34,240 nucleotides of DNA from an uncultured Clostridia bacterium (GCA_937930535.1 CALGKJ010000036.1:1-34240), one strand, 5' to 3'. Positions 16,106 through 23,975 are shown, numbered from the stretch's first letter. The notes: a model not told the origin generated them from the sequence alone. Program-made: numbers and translations.

Positions 16106-17746
16106 ATGAATGAATCCATTTATATAATTGGGCATAAGAACCCTGATACTGATTCTATTTGTTCGTCTATTGCATATGCACATTTTAAAAACTGCATTAA
16201 TGACAGCAATAACTTTAAGCCCAAAAGAATAGGTGAAATCAGCGGTGAGTCTAAATACGTGCTTGATTATTTTCAGGTTGACGAGCCTGCTTTTATCGAA
16301 AATGTAAAGACACAGGTAAGAGATATTGTAATAAAGCGTATTCCTCCTGTAAAGCCTGATATATCCTTGAAAAAGGCTTGGGAAATAATGAAAAGTCATA
16401 ATATTACTACTCTTTTGGTATCTGAGGACGATAATATTCTGAACGGAATTATTACTGTTGGTGACATTGCAGAGTCTTATATGGATGTATACGATAACAG
16501 TATAATTTCTATAGCTCGCACACCCTATAGAAATATTGTAGAGGTACTTGATGGGCAGCTTATAGTTGGGGATATTAATGACAGCGTTATTAATGGACAA
16601 GTGCTTATTGGTGCAATGAATCCAGAGGTAATGGAAAGCTATATAAAACCTAAGGATATAGTTATACTTGGAAACAGGTATGAAACACAGCTTTGCGCAA
16701 TAGAAATGGGGGCTCAGTGCCTAATCATAACTGGAGGTCTGCCGGTAGCCGCTTCTATTAAGAAATTTGCTGAGAGCAATAATTGTGCTATTATTACATC
16801 ATCCTATGATACATACAAGGTTGCAAGATTTATAAACCAGAGTATACCTATTGGACATATTATGAGAACTACAAATCTTACAATATTTAGTATGGATGAT
16901 TATATTGATGAAATAAAAGAAGTAATGGTAAAAAAGAGATATAGAAACTTCCCCGTTATTGACAGTGATAGTAAAATAATCGGTGTAATTTCAAGAGCCT
17001 CATTGATTAACCTTAGAAAAAAGCGGGTAATCTTAGTGGATCATAACGAAAAATCGCAAGCTGTTGAGGGGCTGGAGGAATCCGAACTGTTAGAAATTAT
17101 TGATCATCACAGAATAGGAGACATAGAGACAACTGGACCTGTATATTTCAGAAATCAGCCCTTAGGTTGTACGGCGACTATTATAACCAATATTTACAGA
17201 GAAAACCATATACCTATACCAGATAAAATTGCTGGTATATTATGTGCAGCAATATTGTCCGATACGCTTATTTTTAAATCTCCTACCTGTACAGATATTG
17301 ATAAAAAGACAGCAGAATATCTTTCAGAAATTGCAGGTATGAATATGCTTGAATTTGCAAAATCCATGTTTAGAGCAGGCGCCAATCTTATACACAAAAG
17401 TGTAGAGGAGCTTTTTTATCAGGACTTTAAGCAGTTTAAGGCAGGTAAACTGAAAATCGGAGTTGGACAAATAAACTCAATGGACATAAAGGAATTACAG
17501 GATATAAAAGACAGGATTATTGTATACATGAAGAAGATATATGCAGAAAAGGACAAGGATATGATTCTTTTTATGCTTACTGATATCGTCAATGAAACGA
17601 CCGAGTTACTCTTTATGGGAAGCAAGCCGGAGATTATTGCTAGTGCCTTTGGAAGCAGCATAAGCAACAATTCAATAATTCTGCCAGGCGTAGTATCAAG
17701 AAAGAAGCAGGTTATTCCACCAATATTAAATTGTATTAACGAATAG
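16106..17746 (+). CDS. ppaC: CBS/DRTGG-regulated manganese inorganic pyrophosphatase
   Basis: Hydrolyses pyrophosphate to phosphate. It belongs to family II, the DHH phosphoesterases, in the nucleotide-regulated form. The N-terminal DHH part has GHKNPDTDS (H10, D14, D16). An insert of about 60-310 carries CBS motif 1 (MKSHNITTLLVSEDDNILNGIITVGD), a DRTGG domain (about 190-240, with IITGGLPVAASI), and CBS motif 2 (KKRYRNFPVIDSDSKIIGVI). The catalytic domain then resumes with IDHHRIGDI (D333-H335), ILSDTLIFKSPT and the C-terminal DHHA2 domain. The CBS-DRTGG insert is known to bind AMP, ADP and diadenosine polyphosphates. ATG 16106 is preferred over TTG 16094, which directly abuts the GGGAGG site. 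546 residues. Confidence 0.92.
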   Translation: MNESIYIIGHKNPDTDSICSSIAYAHFKNCINDSNNFKPKRIGEISGESKYVLDYFQVDEPAFIENVKTQVRDIVIKRIPPVKPDISLKKAWEIMKSHNITTLLVSEDDNILNGIITVGDIAESYMDVYDNSIISIARTPYRNIVEVLDGQLIVGDINDSVINGQVLIGAMNPEVMESYIKPKDIVILGNRYETQLCAIEMGAQCLIITGGLPVAASIKKFAESNNCAIITSSYDTYKVARFINQSIPIGHIMRTTNLTIFSMDDYIDEIKEVMVKKRYRNFPVIDSDSKIIGVISRASLINLRKKRVILVDHNEKSQAVEGLEESELLEIIDHHRIGDIETTGPVYFRNQPLGCTATIITNIYRENHIPIPDKIAGILCAAILSDTLIFKSPTCTDIDKKTAEYLSEIAGMNMLEFAKSMFRAGANLIHKSVEELFYQDFKQFKAGKLKIGVGQINSMDIKELQDIKDRIIVYMKKIYAEKDKDMILFMLTDIVNETTELLFMGSKPEIIASAFGSSISNNSIILPGVVSRKKQVIPPILNCINE

Positions 17747-17752
17747 CAGTAT

Positions 17753-17809
17753 ATAGATAACCAACTCTAAAACTCAAAAAATTTTTCGTTAAGAGTTGCT
17801 AATCTCTAT
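17753..17809. repeat. Palindromic intergenic repeat, copy D (57 bp)
   Basis: Begins ATAGATAACCAACTCT and ends AGAGTTGCTAATCTCTAT; the ends pair as imperfect inverted repeats. It differs from copy A (4066-4122) at 4 of 57 positions although 13.6 kb away. It lies 6 bases after the pyrophosphatase stop codon, where it could also act as a weak 3' hairpin. Confidence 0.82.
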
Positions 17810-17834
17810 TAATATTTTATGGGGAGAAGATGAA

Positions 17835-18593
17835 ATGGGCTTATGGGAAACAGTTTTTTTATGTATTGCCGGCTTTGTAGCTGCCGCAGTTGATTCTATA
17901 GCAGGAGGGGGAGGACTCATCAGTCTGCCTGCCTTGATAGCGGTAGGCATTCCTGCACATGCTTCCCTTGGAACTAATAAATTTGCAAGTACCTGTGCTT
18001 CCTTTACAAGCACGCTGACCTTTGCTAAATCGAAAAAAATTTATATGCCTCTGATTAAATTTCTTATACCCTGCACTCTGATTGGCTCGGCTTTAGGCGT
18101 ATTTACTGCTTTAAGCATAAGCTCTGATTTTTTGCAGGTAATGATTCTGGTATTGATTTTTGCTGTTGCGATTTATACTATACTAAAAAAAGATTTTGGC
18201 AGTACTGATATGTTTGAGGGACTGACCAGAAAAAATATATTAATCGGATGTATTTTCGCCTTTTCATTAGGCTTTTATGATGGTTTTTTTGGACCTGGGA
18301 CAGGCGCATTTCTTATATTTCTTTTTATAAGTGTTTATAAATTTGATTTTACCTTAAGTGCAGGGAATGGTAAAATACTGAATTTTACCAGCAATATAAC
18401 ATCCCTCGTGCTTTTTGCCATAAACGGAAAAATAATGCTTGCGGCAGGTATTCCTATGGCACTTTCTATGATTTTAGGTGCTAGAGTAGGAACTAAAATA
18501 GCAATAAAAAATGGTGCTAAAATAATAAAACCAATTTTTATTACAATAGCTATGGCTCTTACTATTAAATTATTATATCAAGCCTTTTTATAA
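17835..18593 (+). CDS. TSUP family permease (TauE/SafE)
   Basis: A 252-residue integral membrane protein of the TauE/SafE (TSUP) family, which exports sulfite, sulfoacetate or related organic anions. It has about eight hydrophobic segments in two related halves. Each half carries the family's glycine-rich signature: AAVDSIAGGGGLISLPAL at the start and GFYDGFFGPGTGAFLIFLF in the middle, plus the loop GIPAHASLGTNKF. ATG at 17835 is used because GGGGAGAA lies 6 bases upstream. An in-frame TTG at 17796 would begin inside repeat copy D. The gene is single, with a strong terminator after it. The substrate cannot be inferred. Confidence 0.9.
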   Translation: MGLWETVFLCIAGFVAAAVDSIAGGGGLISLPALIAVGIPAHASLGTNKFASTCASFTSTLTFAKSKKIYMPLIKFLIPCTLIGSALGVFTALSISSDFLQVMILVLIFAVAIYTILKKDFGSTDMFEGLTRKNILIGCIFAFSLGFYDGFFGPGTGAFLIFLFISVYKFDFTLSAGNGKILNFTSNITSLVLFAINGKIMLAAGIPMALSMILGARVGTKIAIKNGAKIIKPIFITIAMALTIKLLYQAFL

Positions 18594-18635
18594 CAAAAGA
18601 ATCCCTAAGCTTATGCGTAAGGGATTCTTTTGTTA
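18591..18635. terminator. Strong bidirectional terminator
   Basis: TAACAAAAGAATCCCT (18591-18606) pairs perfectly with AGGGATTCTTTTGTTA (18620-18635). The stem overlaps the stop codon of the TSUP gene and separates it from the convergent lipoprotein gene ending at 18647. Confidence 0.88.
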
Positions 18636-18646
18636 TAAAAATCAAG

Positions 18647-19567
18647 TCAATCACTTTGTTTTTCAGCGGCTTTCTCCATCTCGTCAGCAATTTTTAGTAT
18701 AACATCAGCTTTTGCAGTTATTACCATTACATTTTGCGACTCAACAGCCGCCTTTAAATCTGCAAGAGCAAATTCAAATTGATTCATTACTTCAATATTG
18801 TTCTTTTTAAGCTTAGGCTTAGTAATGATCCAGATGTTGTCAAGATAAGACATGGCATCATTTACAGTAGCGAAATCTTTAACTTCGCTGGATAATTTAA
18901 TCTGTTTAACTGCATATCTTACTCTATCTATTTCTGGCGGTGTTTTTGCTTTGTAAAGCATATAAAAATCTGGCAGGTTTTTATATGCCTGATTGGCATT
19001 AACAAGACTTGGGAATACTTCACGATCATTAATAGATTTGGTAAGATTATTTAAGGCTTCTTCAAAGCTAGTAATGCTGGTCTGCATTGCCAAATCTGCC
19101 ACAGCCTTTGGTTCATAAGTATTCCAGGTGCTATGTAGCTCCATAACATCCTTTTTTGTATCTTCCATGGTTTTAAACAATTCTTGTTCCATCTTAAGTC
19201 TTACTTCTTCGGCAGTTGGGGGCTGATCTGATTTTTTCTTGTCCTCTCCGCCTGTATTGTTGCCTTCCTCTTCCTTTTTTTCCTTCTCCTTATCTCCGCC
19301 TTCTTTTTTCTCCTTTTCCTGAACCTCCTGCTGAAGCAGTATTAATGGTTTTTTACTGCTTTCATGTAGGGATTGAAGAGTCTTTTCGATTTTTTCGATG
19401 CTTTTTTTCATATCTTCAAGCTCTTTGGGCGGTTCTTTTTCTTCTTGACTGGCTTTGGGTTTTTTAACTATAGTCTTTTTTTGAGCAGCACAGGAACAAA
19501 AGCTGAAGCTGACTGCCAAGATTAATAAAAGAGTTAATGCTTTTATGAAAAGGTTATACTTCTTCAA
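18647..19567 (-). CDS. Putative lipoprotein with Lys/Glu-rich linker, unknown function
   Basis: I do not recognise this 306-residue protein. The start is TTG at 19567-19565 with GAGGTG 6 bases upstream, giving MKKYNLFIKALTLLLILAV, a signal peptide followed by FSFCSC and an atypical lipobox (Phe and Cys before the last Ser-Cys). A low-complexity, highly charged stretch follows (about residues 30-135), rich in Lys, Glu and Gly with coiled-coil character (KKSIEKIEKTLQSLHESSKK). The C-terminal 170 residues are helical and look like a small all-alpha extracytoplasmic domain. It is probably membrane-anchored on the outer face. No operon partner; a convergent terminator follows it. Confidence 0.65.
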   Translation of the reverse strand: MKKYNLFIKALTLLLILAVSFSFCSCAAQKKTIVKKPKASQEEKEPPKELEDMKKSIEKIEKTLQSLHESSKKPLILLQQEVQEKEKKEGGDKEKEKKEEEGNNTGGEDKKKSDQPPTAEEVRLKMEQELFKTMEDTKKDVMELHSTWNTYEPKAVADLAMQTSITSFEEALNNLTKSINDREVFPSLVNANQAYKNLPDFYMLYKAKTPPEIDRVRYAVKQIKLSSEVKDFATVNDAMSYLDNIWIITKPKLKKNNIEVMNQFEFALADLKAAVESQNVMVITAKADVILKIADEMEKAAEKQSD

Positions 19568-19772
19568 ATATATCACCTCAAGCTTAGTATTACCTTTAAC
19601 TTTATTAATATTTATTGTGATTGATTTTAGTATTGAGCGTTTAAAAACTATAGAAGAATTTTTTTTTCGACAACAACATTCGAACAAATAATACACTGTC
19701 CATAGTATATAATTCTTATGTACTATATAAATGGAAGTTAATGCTTTAGCTTAAATGAGGGGAGAAATAATA

Positions 19773-20024
19773 ATGAATGGTAGTATTTATGTAACAGAAC
19801 ACGCAATAACAAGATATATTCAAAGAAAAAGAAAAATTACAAGACAGAATGCTATAAGAAAGATTATTGAAGGTGTAAGAAGAAGCAGAATAATAGCCAT
19901 GAACGAGGATGGAAAGGAGACAAGAGAACATAGAGGACTATTATTTATATGTAAAAAAGAAGGCGATGTTTTAACTGTAATTACTGTGTTATTCAGTGAG
20001 GTAGCCTTAAGATTTGTATCTTAA
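19773..20024 (+). CDS. Small basic protein, possibly DUF4258-like
   Basis: An 83-residue protein rich in Arg and Lys. It begins MNGSIYVTEHAITRYIQRKR and ends in a short beta-rich part (LLFICKKEGDVLTVITVLF). The N-terminal HAxxRYxxR-helix followed by a strand-rich half resembles the DUF4258/BrnT-like group of small toxin-like folds, but the match is loose. ATG at 19773 with AGGGGAG 8 bases upstream is preferred over ATG at 19755, which overlaps that ribosome site. No antitoxin-like partner is adjacent, so a toxin role is not supported. A terminator follows directly. Confidence 0.6.
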   Translation: MNGSIYVTEHAITRYIQRKRKITRQNAIRKIIEGVRRSRIIAMNEDGKETREHRGLLFICKKEGDVLTVITVLFSEVALRFVS

Positions 20025-20041
20025 AATTAATAAATTGCTAT

Positions 20042-20077
20042 AAAGAAATATCAGATACAGGTATTTCTTTTTTTTAC
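20042..20077 (+). terminator. Intrinsic terminator after small basic protein
   Basis: AAAGAAATATC (20042-20052) pairs with 20060-20070 (one G-U pair) around a 7-base loop and is followed by a run of T. Confidence 0.8.
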
Positions 20078-20210
20078 TAGAAAATTTTGATAAAATATAT
20101 ATAGACAGCTTTAAAACTTAGAATATATAAGCGGCATATGACATGGAATTTAAAACTGATAAAGAAGAATACTATAGAGAAACAACCGCTATAACAAAGG
20201 AGATGACAAA

Positions 20211-20930
20211 ATGAAAATTACTGACACTAGAATTAATGTATTACTGACTATATTATTTATAGCACTTTTACCAATATTATTTTTATTTACGGACGTACAA
20301 ATTGTTGCCTTTGACAGAGACTATTACCGAACACAATACGAAAACTATAATATAAGTCAAGCTATGGATATAGAGATGCCTGAGCTGATAAACAGTACAA
20401 ACAAGCTGCTGTTGTATATGGAGGGTAAGAGAGATACTCTGGATTTTGAGACTCAATTTAATAACGGAGTAAGAGAATTTTTCAGTGAACGTGATAAGCT
20501 GCATATGGTTGACGTAAAACAGCTTTTCAGCAAAGGAAGGATGCTTCGTAATATTGCGGCATTTTATATACTGTTTTTTTTATTCTATTTATATAAAACC
20601 TCAAAGGATTGGAAGAAAAAGCTGGCTAAGTATAACATAATTGCATTTATAGCCGGAATCCTGCCTATAATAGCACTAATCCTATTGATGAATACAGATT
20701 TCAATAAATATTTTACAATATTCCATGAAATGTTTTTTAATAATGATCTTTGGCTGCTAGAGCCTGCTCAGGACACTCTTATAAATATGTTCCCGGAAAG
20801 CTTTTTCGCAGATACTGCCTTTAGAATAGGTTATCTTTATATTGCAGAGTTGTTGGCTATTTTTATATTTTCATCGGGGTATTTAATATTACAAAAAAAT
20901 AAAATAAAAGATAATATAGGGGGATTTTAA
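20211..20930 (+). CDS. TIGR01906/DUF1461 integral membrane protein
   Basis: A 239-residue protein with four or five transmembrane segments (about 9-28, 114-128, 144-163 and 205-229) and a large extracytoplasmic loop between the first two. The loop carries the features I associate with DUF1461 (TIGR01906): FDRDYYRTQYENYNIS, LLLYMEGKRDTL and ERDKLHMVDVKQLF. The family's function is unknown. AAAGGAGATGACAAA precedes the ATG. Its stop overlaps the next start as TAATG, so it is translationally coupled to the GerMN lipoprotein and heads a five-gene run ending at 23919. Confidence 0.78.
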   Translation: MKITDTRINVLLTILFIALLPILFLFTDVQIVAFDRDYYRTQYENYNISQAMDIEMPELINSTNKLLLYMEGKRDTLDFETQFNNGVREFFSERDKLHMVDVKQLFSKGRMLRNIAAFYILFFLFYLYKTSKDWKKKLAKYNIIAFIAGILPIIALILLMNTDFNKYFTIFHEMFFNNDLWLLEPAQDTLINMFPESFFADTAFRIGYLYIAELLAIFIFSSGYLILQKNKIKDNIGGF

Positions 20931-21844
20931 TGAAAAGGTTATTGGCGTTATTACTTATTTTATCTGTTCTTTTGTCAGCTTGCAATCAAACTAATCAACA
21001 GGCTGTAATAAGTGAAGTAGAGGTAGATATCTACTATCCGACAAAAGGAAATGAAGGCTTAGGCACTGAAAAAAGAGACATTGAATATAAAGATATTAAT
21101 GAGCTTTATACAAAAACTATACAGGAGTATTTAAAAGGACCTCAGGACGAAGAAAAATTTGAAGGTGGGTATGCTAATACATCAAGCTTGCTGAACATAA
21201 TAATAAAGGATAGTGATATTACCATTAACTTATCAAGGGAATTTAATATTTTTTCAGGAGTCTTGCATGAAGCAGCAGTAATTGCTTCTTTTGTAAATAC
21301 AATGGTGCAGTTTGAGGAAATAAACAGGGTGAGACTTTTAGTAGAGGGCAAGGATTTAATAGCTCCAAGTGGAGTGCCTTATGGCTTTCTCGAATATACA
21401 GACTTTATAGCAGATGGCAATACAGCAGAGATAATACTTTATTTTGCCAATTCTCAAGCTACACACGTAGTTGCAGAAAAAAGAATAATCAATATTAAGA
21501 AAGATGCTGATAAGGAAGAACTGCTTAAAAGAATTGTTGAAGAGCTTATTAAGGGGCCGGCAGAAGAAAATCTTTATAAGACAATACCTGAACAAGTCAG
21601 GGTAAATAATCTATCTATAGAAGACAATTTGGTAAGAATAGACTTTTCAGAGGAAATGCATACAAAGCACAGCAGAGGAGCTGCTGGAGAATATATGACT
21701 ATTTCTTCTCTTGTTAATACTATTACAGAAGTTGAAGGCATAAATAAGGTTTTGCCCACAGTGGCAGGGCAGCCTCTAAGTATAGAGCATGAATATGTAA
21801 TTGAACCTTTAGAAAGACGAGAAGAGAGAATATATAGACAGTAG
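20930..21844 (+). CDS. GerMN domain lipoprotein
   Basis: A 304-residue lipoprotein with a classical signal peptide and lipobox (MKRLLALLLILSVLLSACNQ, Cys18). It has two GerMN repeats. The first, about 70-160, contains YLKGPQDEEKF, INLSREFN and ASFVNTMVQFEEINRVRLLVEG. The second, about 200-290, contains IKGPAEENLYKTIPEQVRV, RIDFSEEM and SLVNTITEVEGINKVLPTVAG. GerMN domains occur in GerM and other sporulation or germination lipoproteins and are thought to scaffold at the cell surface. It overlaps the DUF1461 gene by one base and is followed after 12 bases by the CPBP protease gene. Confidence 0.88.
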   Translation: MKRLLALLLILSVLLSACNQTNQQAVISEVEVDIYYPTKGNEGLGTEKRDIEYKDINELYTKTIQEYLKGPQDEEKFEGGYANTSSLLNIIIKDSDITINLSREFNIFSGVLHEAAVIASFVNTMVQFEEINRVRLLVEGKDLIAPSGVPYGFLEYTDFIADGNTAEIILYFANSQATHVVAEKRIINIKKDADKEELLKRIVEELIKGPAEENLYKTIPEQVRVNNLSIEDNLVRIDFSEEMHTKHSRGAAGEYMTISSLVNTITEVEGINKVLPTVAGQPLSIEHEYVIEPLERREERIYRQ

Positions 21845-21856
21845 GAGGATGAAAAA

Positions 21857-22810
21857 TTGGAGAATCAGATAAAAGGGAAAAATATAACAATATTTGGAGC
21901 TAACTTAGTATATATGACATGCCTTATATTATTTCTGTTTGCAGGGTATTATGTTCAGTCCCTGGATATTAGATTTGGTTTATTGATAACTGAATTTGTA
22001 CTTATCGCACTGCCTGTAATTATCTATATACTGATTAAGAAAGGCAGTATTAAGAATATTTTAAGGCTAAATAAGCTTAGCTTTGTAGATGCCGCTTTAG
22101 TTACAACTATATTTGTATCGGGATATTTTGTAGCAGTTTTTATAAGCTTGATTGGAAACATAATAGTAAGCCTTTTTGGTGAGCTGATACCTTCTCCTGT
22201 ACCAATAGCAACCAACCCAGGGGAGTACTTTTTATATATATTTATTATTGCAGTATCTGCTGGAATCTGTGAAGAGATTTTGATGAGAGGTCTGATGCTT
22301 AGTGCATATGAAAAGGTTGGAATGTGGAAAAGCATAATCTTTACAGCAGTACTCTTTGGTATTATGCATTTGAATGTTCAGAATCTATTTGGACCAACAT
22401 TTCTTGGTATAGTTTTGGGTTTTGTAGTTTATAAGACTAACTCCTTATATGCAGGTATATTAGGGCATTTTCTAAATAATGCCATATCTGTAACCTTGGG
22501 ATATATCATAACTCTGCTATCTGGTATTTTACCCCAGCAGGATGTTAATGCTGAAGCAGCCGCAGTAACCACGGGCAATCTGGCAATTGCGGCAATTCTA
22601 TTTGGCTTTATTGCTTTAATAACAGGCACAATCATGTTTTTTGCTATGAAAGCACTTGATGACCGCTCTAAAGGCAGAGCAGATATACCAGCCGATATAA
22701 GCTTAAGCAGAACGCTTAAGACACTAAGAATATCTTGGCCTATTTATGTAAGCTTATTTTTCTTTATAGCTATGGCTGGCTTGCAATTGTATATAGTTTA
22801 CAGAGGCTAA
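21857..22810 (+). CDS. CPBP family intramembrane metalloprotease
   Basis: A 317-residue membrane protease of the CAAX-protease/bacteriocin-processing (Abi) family. The active-site motifs are complete: E139-E140 and R144 in EEILMRG, H171 in FGIMHLN, and H204 with N208 in GHFLNNAIS. About eight transmembrane segments surround them, including C-terminal helices after residue 235. The start is TTG at 21857 with GGAGG 8 bases upstream. It belongs to the five-gene run and has no bacteriocin or prenyl-processing gene nearby, so its target is unknown. Confidence 0.88.
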   Translation: MENQIKGKNITIFGANLVYMTCLILFLFAGYYVQSLDIRFGLLITEFVLIALPVIIYILIKKGSIKNILRLNKLSFVDAALVTTIFVSGYFVAVFISLIGNIIVSLFGELIPSPVPIATNPGEYFLYIFIIAVSAGICEEILMRGLMLSAYEKVGMWKSIIFTAVLFGIMHLNVQNLFGPTFLGIVLGFVVYKTNSLYAGILGHFLNNAISVTLGYIITLLSGILPQQDVNAEAAAVTTGNLAIAAILFGFIALITGTIMFFAMKALDDRSKGRADIPADISLSRTLKTLRISWPIYVSLFFFIAMAGLQLYIVYRG

Positions 22811-22835
22811 ACAATTACCAAAAGGATGTGATAAT

Positions 22836-23690
22836 ATGTATGATGCAATAATAGTAGGCGGAGGTCCTGCTGCTTATTCCGCTTCTCTTAATCTAAAGAT
22901 AAGGAATAAAAGCCTTTTAGTTTTCGCAGGAAATGAAAAGACTACAGGCTTGATGAAAGCACCGCAGATTGACAATTATCTAGGAATGCCCGGGATCAGC
23001 GGTACTGAGCTTTTAGAAGCATATAAAAGACACGCAGAGGAAATGGAAGTCGAAATAAGGAAAGAAAAAATATATAACATACTGAATATGGGTGATTACT
23101 TTGCGTTAAATTCAGGCAGCGAATTTTATGAAGCTAGAAGTATAATAATTGCTGCTGGTCATGCAAAGTTTAAATACTTTGAAGGAGAGAGAGAGTATCT
23201 TGGGCGCGGCGTAGGCTACTGTGCCACCTGTGATGGGCCTCTATATAGAAACAAGTCGGCAGCCATAATCTCTGAGAACGAAGAAGGTGAGGAGGAAGCA
23301 AACTATCTTTCAGAAATCTGCTCTCAGGTTTACTATATACCTACGTATAACCATAAGACTAAGCTTAGAGAAGGCATTAAGATGATAGAGGAAAAGGTTT
23401 TGGGCATATATGGAAACGAAGTAAAGGCTGACACTTTAAAACTCTCTGACAGCCAGTTAAATGTTGATGTTATATTTATTATAAGAAATGTACTTCCTGT
23501 AAATCAGTTAATAGAAGGCTTGGAGCTGGAGGATGGCTCAATAAGGGTAGATAGAAGCATGGCAACTAATATACCAGGCATATTTGCATGCGGTGATTGT
23601 ACTGGAAAGCCCTACCAGATAGCAAAGGCTGTAGGTGAGGGTAATGTTGCGGCTTTGAGTGCAGTAAAGTATTTAGATACGGTTATATAA
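22836..23690 (+). CDS. Thioredoxin-reductase-like flavoprotein lacking NADPH-binding motifs
   Basis: A 284-residue FAD protein of the thioredoxin reductase fold, shorter than the usual 305-320. FAD sites are intact: GGGPAAYSAS at 8-17 and IFACGDCTGKPYQIAKAVGEG near the C-terminus. The redox centre CATCDG (C129, C132) is present. The NADPH domain has lost both signatures: GGGxxA is replaced by SENEEGEEEA (about 146-155), and HRRxxxR by PTYNHKTKL. This is the pattern of ferredoxin-dependent (FFTR) and deeply rooted (DTR) thioredoxin reductases of clostridia and cyanobacteria, so the electron donor is probably reduced ferredoxin. Its partner may be the DUF1858 selenoprotein 37 bases downstream. 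Confidence 0.85.
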   Translation: MYDAIIVGGGPAAYSASLNLKIRNKSLLVFAGNEKTTGLMKAPQIDNYLGMPGISGTELLEAYKRHAEEMEVEIRKEKIYNILNMGDYFALNSGSEFYEARSIIIAAGHAKFKYFEGEREYLGRGVGYCATCDGPLYRNKSAAIISENEEGEEEANYLSEICSQVYYIPTYNHKTKLREGIKMIEEKVLGIYGNEVKADTLKLSDSQLNVDVIFIIRNVLPVNQLIEGLELEDGSIRVDRSMATNIPGIFACGDCTGKPYQIAKAVGEGNVAALSAVKYLDTVI

Positions 23691-23727
23691 TATAAATATG
23701 GTGATACTATAAAGAGGGGTGATATTA

Positions 23728-23919
23728 ATGATTGATAAAAATATGGTTATAGATGACATACTATACAAAAATCCTGAGCTGGAAAAGGTATTTAAAGAAA
23801 ACGGTATTAAGTGCTTTGGATGAGGCGGAGCTCTATACATGACTGTAGAGCAGGCTGCTCTCAGATATAGAATAAATGCAGATGAACTTGTTGAAGAATT
23901 AAATCAGGAAATAGACTAA
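23728..23919 (+). CDS. DUF1858 protein with in-frame TGA (probable selenocysteine)
   Basis: A 63-residue protein if TGA 23821-23823 (codon 32) is read as selenocysteine. Before it: MIDKNMVIDDILYKNPELEK, then ENGIKCFG. After it: GGALYMTVEQAALRYRIN, then ADELVEELNQEID and a TAA stop. This matches DUF1858 end to end, including the opening strand, the Cys-x-Gly-Cys centre and the LxxLN tail, with Sec in place of the second Cys (C29-F-G-U32). AGAGGGG precedes the ATG. A SECIS-like hairpin follows the TGA. The gene ends the five-gene run directly after the flavoprotein. Alternatives are a recent Cys-to-stop mutation (TGC or TGT to TGA) or a sequencing error. Intact frame and codon use on both sides argue against decay. 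Confidence 0.8.
23824..23851 (+). promoter_or_regulatory. Candidate bacterial SECIS element
   Basis: Immediately 3' of the TGA, GCTC (23830-23833) pairs with GAGC (23848-23851) and TACA (23836-23839) with TGTA (23844-23847), leaving a TA bulge and the loop TGAC. The loop starts 17 bases after the TGA. This layout (lower stem, bulged U, upper stem, short loop with an early G) parallels the E. coli fdhF element bound by SelB. An alternative register gives an uninterrupted 8-bp stem with a 6-base loop. Confidence 0.65.
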
Positions 23920-23940
23920 ATTAATAATATTAACCCTGTT

Positions 23941-23961
23941 GACCGGTGAAATTCACCGGTC
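23941..23961 (+). terminator. GC-rich terminator-like hairpin after DUF1858 gene
   Basis: GACCGGTG (23941-23948) pairs perfectly with CACCGGTC (23954-23961) around a 5-base loop, then CTTTACATTT. The U-tract is broken, but the stem is strong and marks the end of the five-gene run. Confidence 0.7.
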
Positions 23962-23975
23962 TTTACATTTATATA

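Noticed and set aside
17796-17834. Upstream TTG start for the TSUP permease
   Set aside because: It begins inside palindromic repeat copy D and lacks a ribosome site; ATG 17835 has GGGGAGAA.
19755-20024. Toxin-antitoxin system based on the small basic protein
   Set aside because: No partner gene is adjacent: a terminator follows directly and a divergent lipoprotein gene lies upstream.
20143-20214. A 23-codon ORF before the DUF1461 gene, overlapping its start as ATGA
   Set aside because: It is too short to support, has no clear ribosome site, and resembles no leader peptide I know.
23728-23919. Calling the DUF1858 gene a pseudogene because of the in-frame TGA
   Set aside because: The TGA replaces a conserved redox Cys, there is no frameshift, the downstream half is conserved to its natural stop, and a SECIS-like hairpin follows. 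Sec is the simpler reading, though genome-wide sel genes are needed to prove it.
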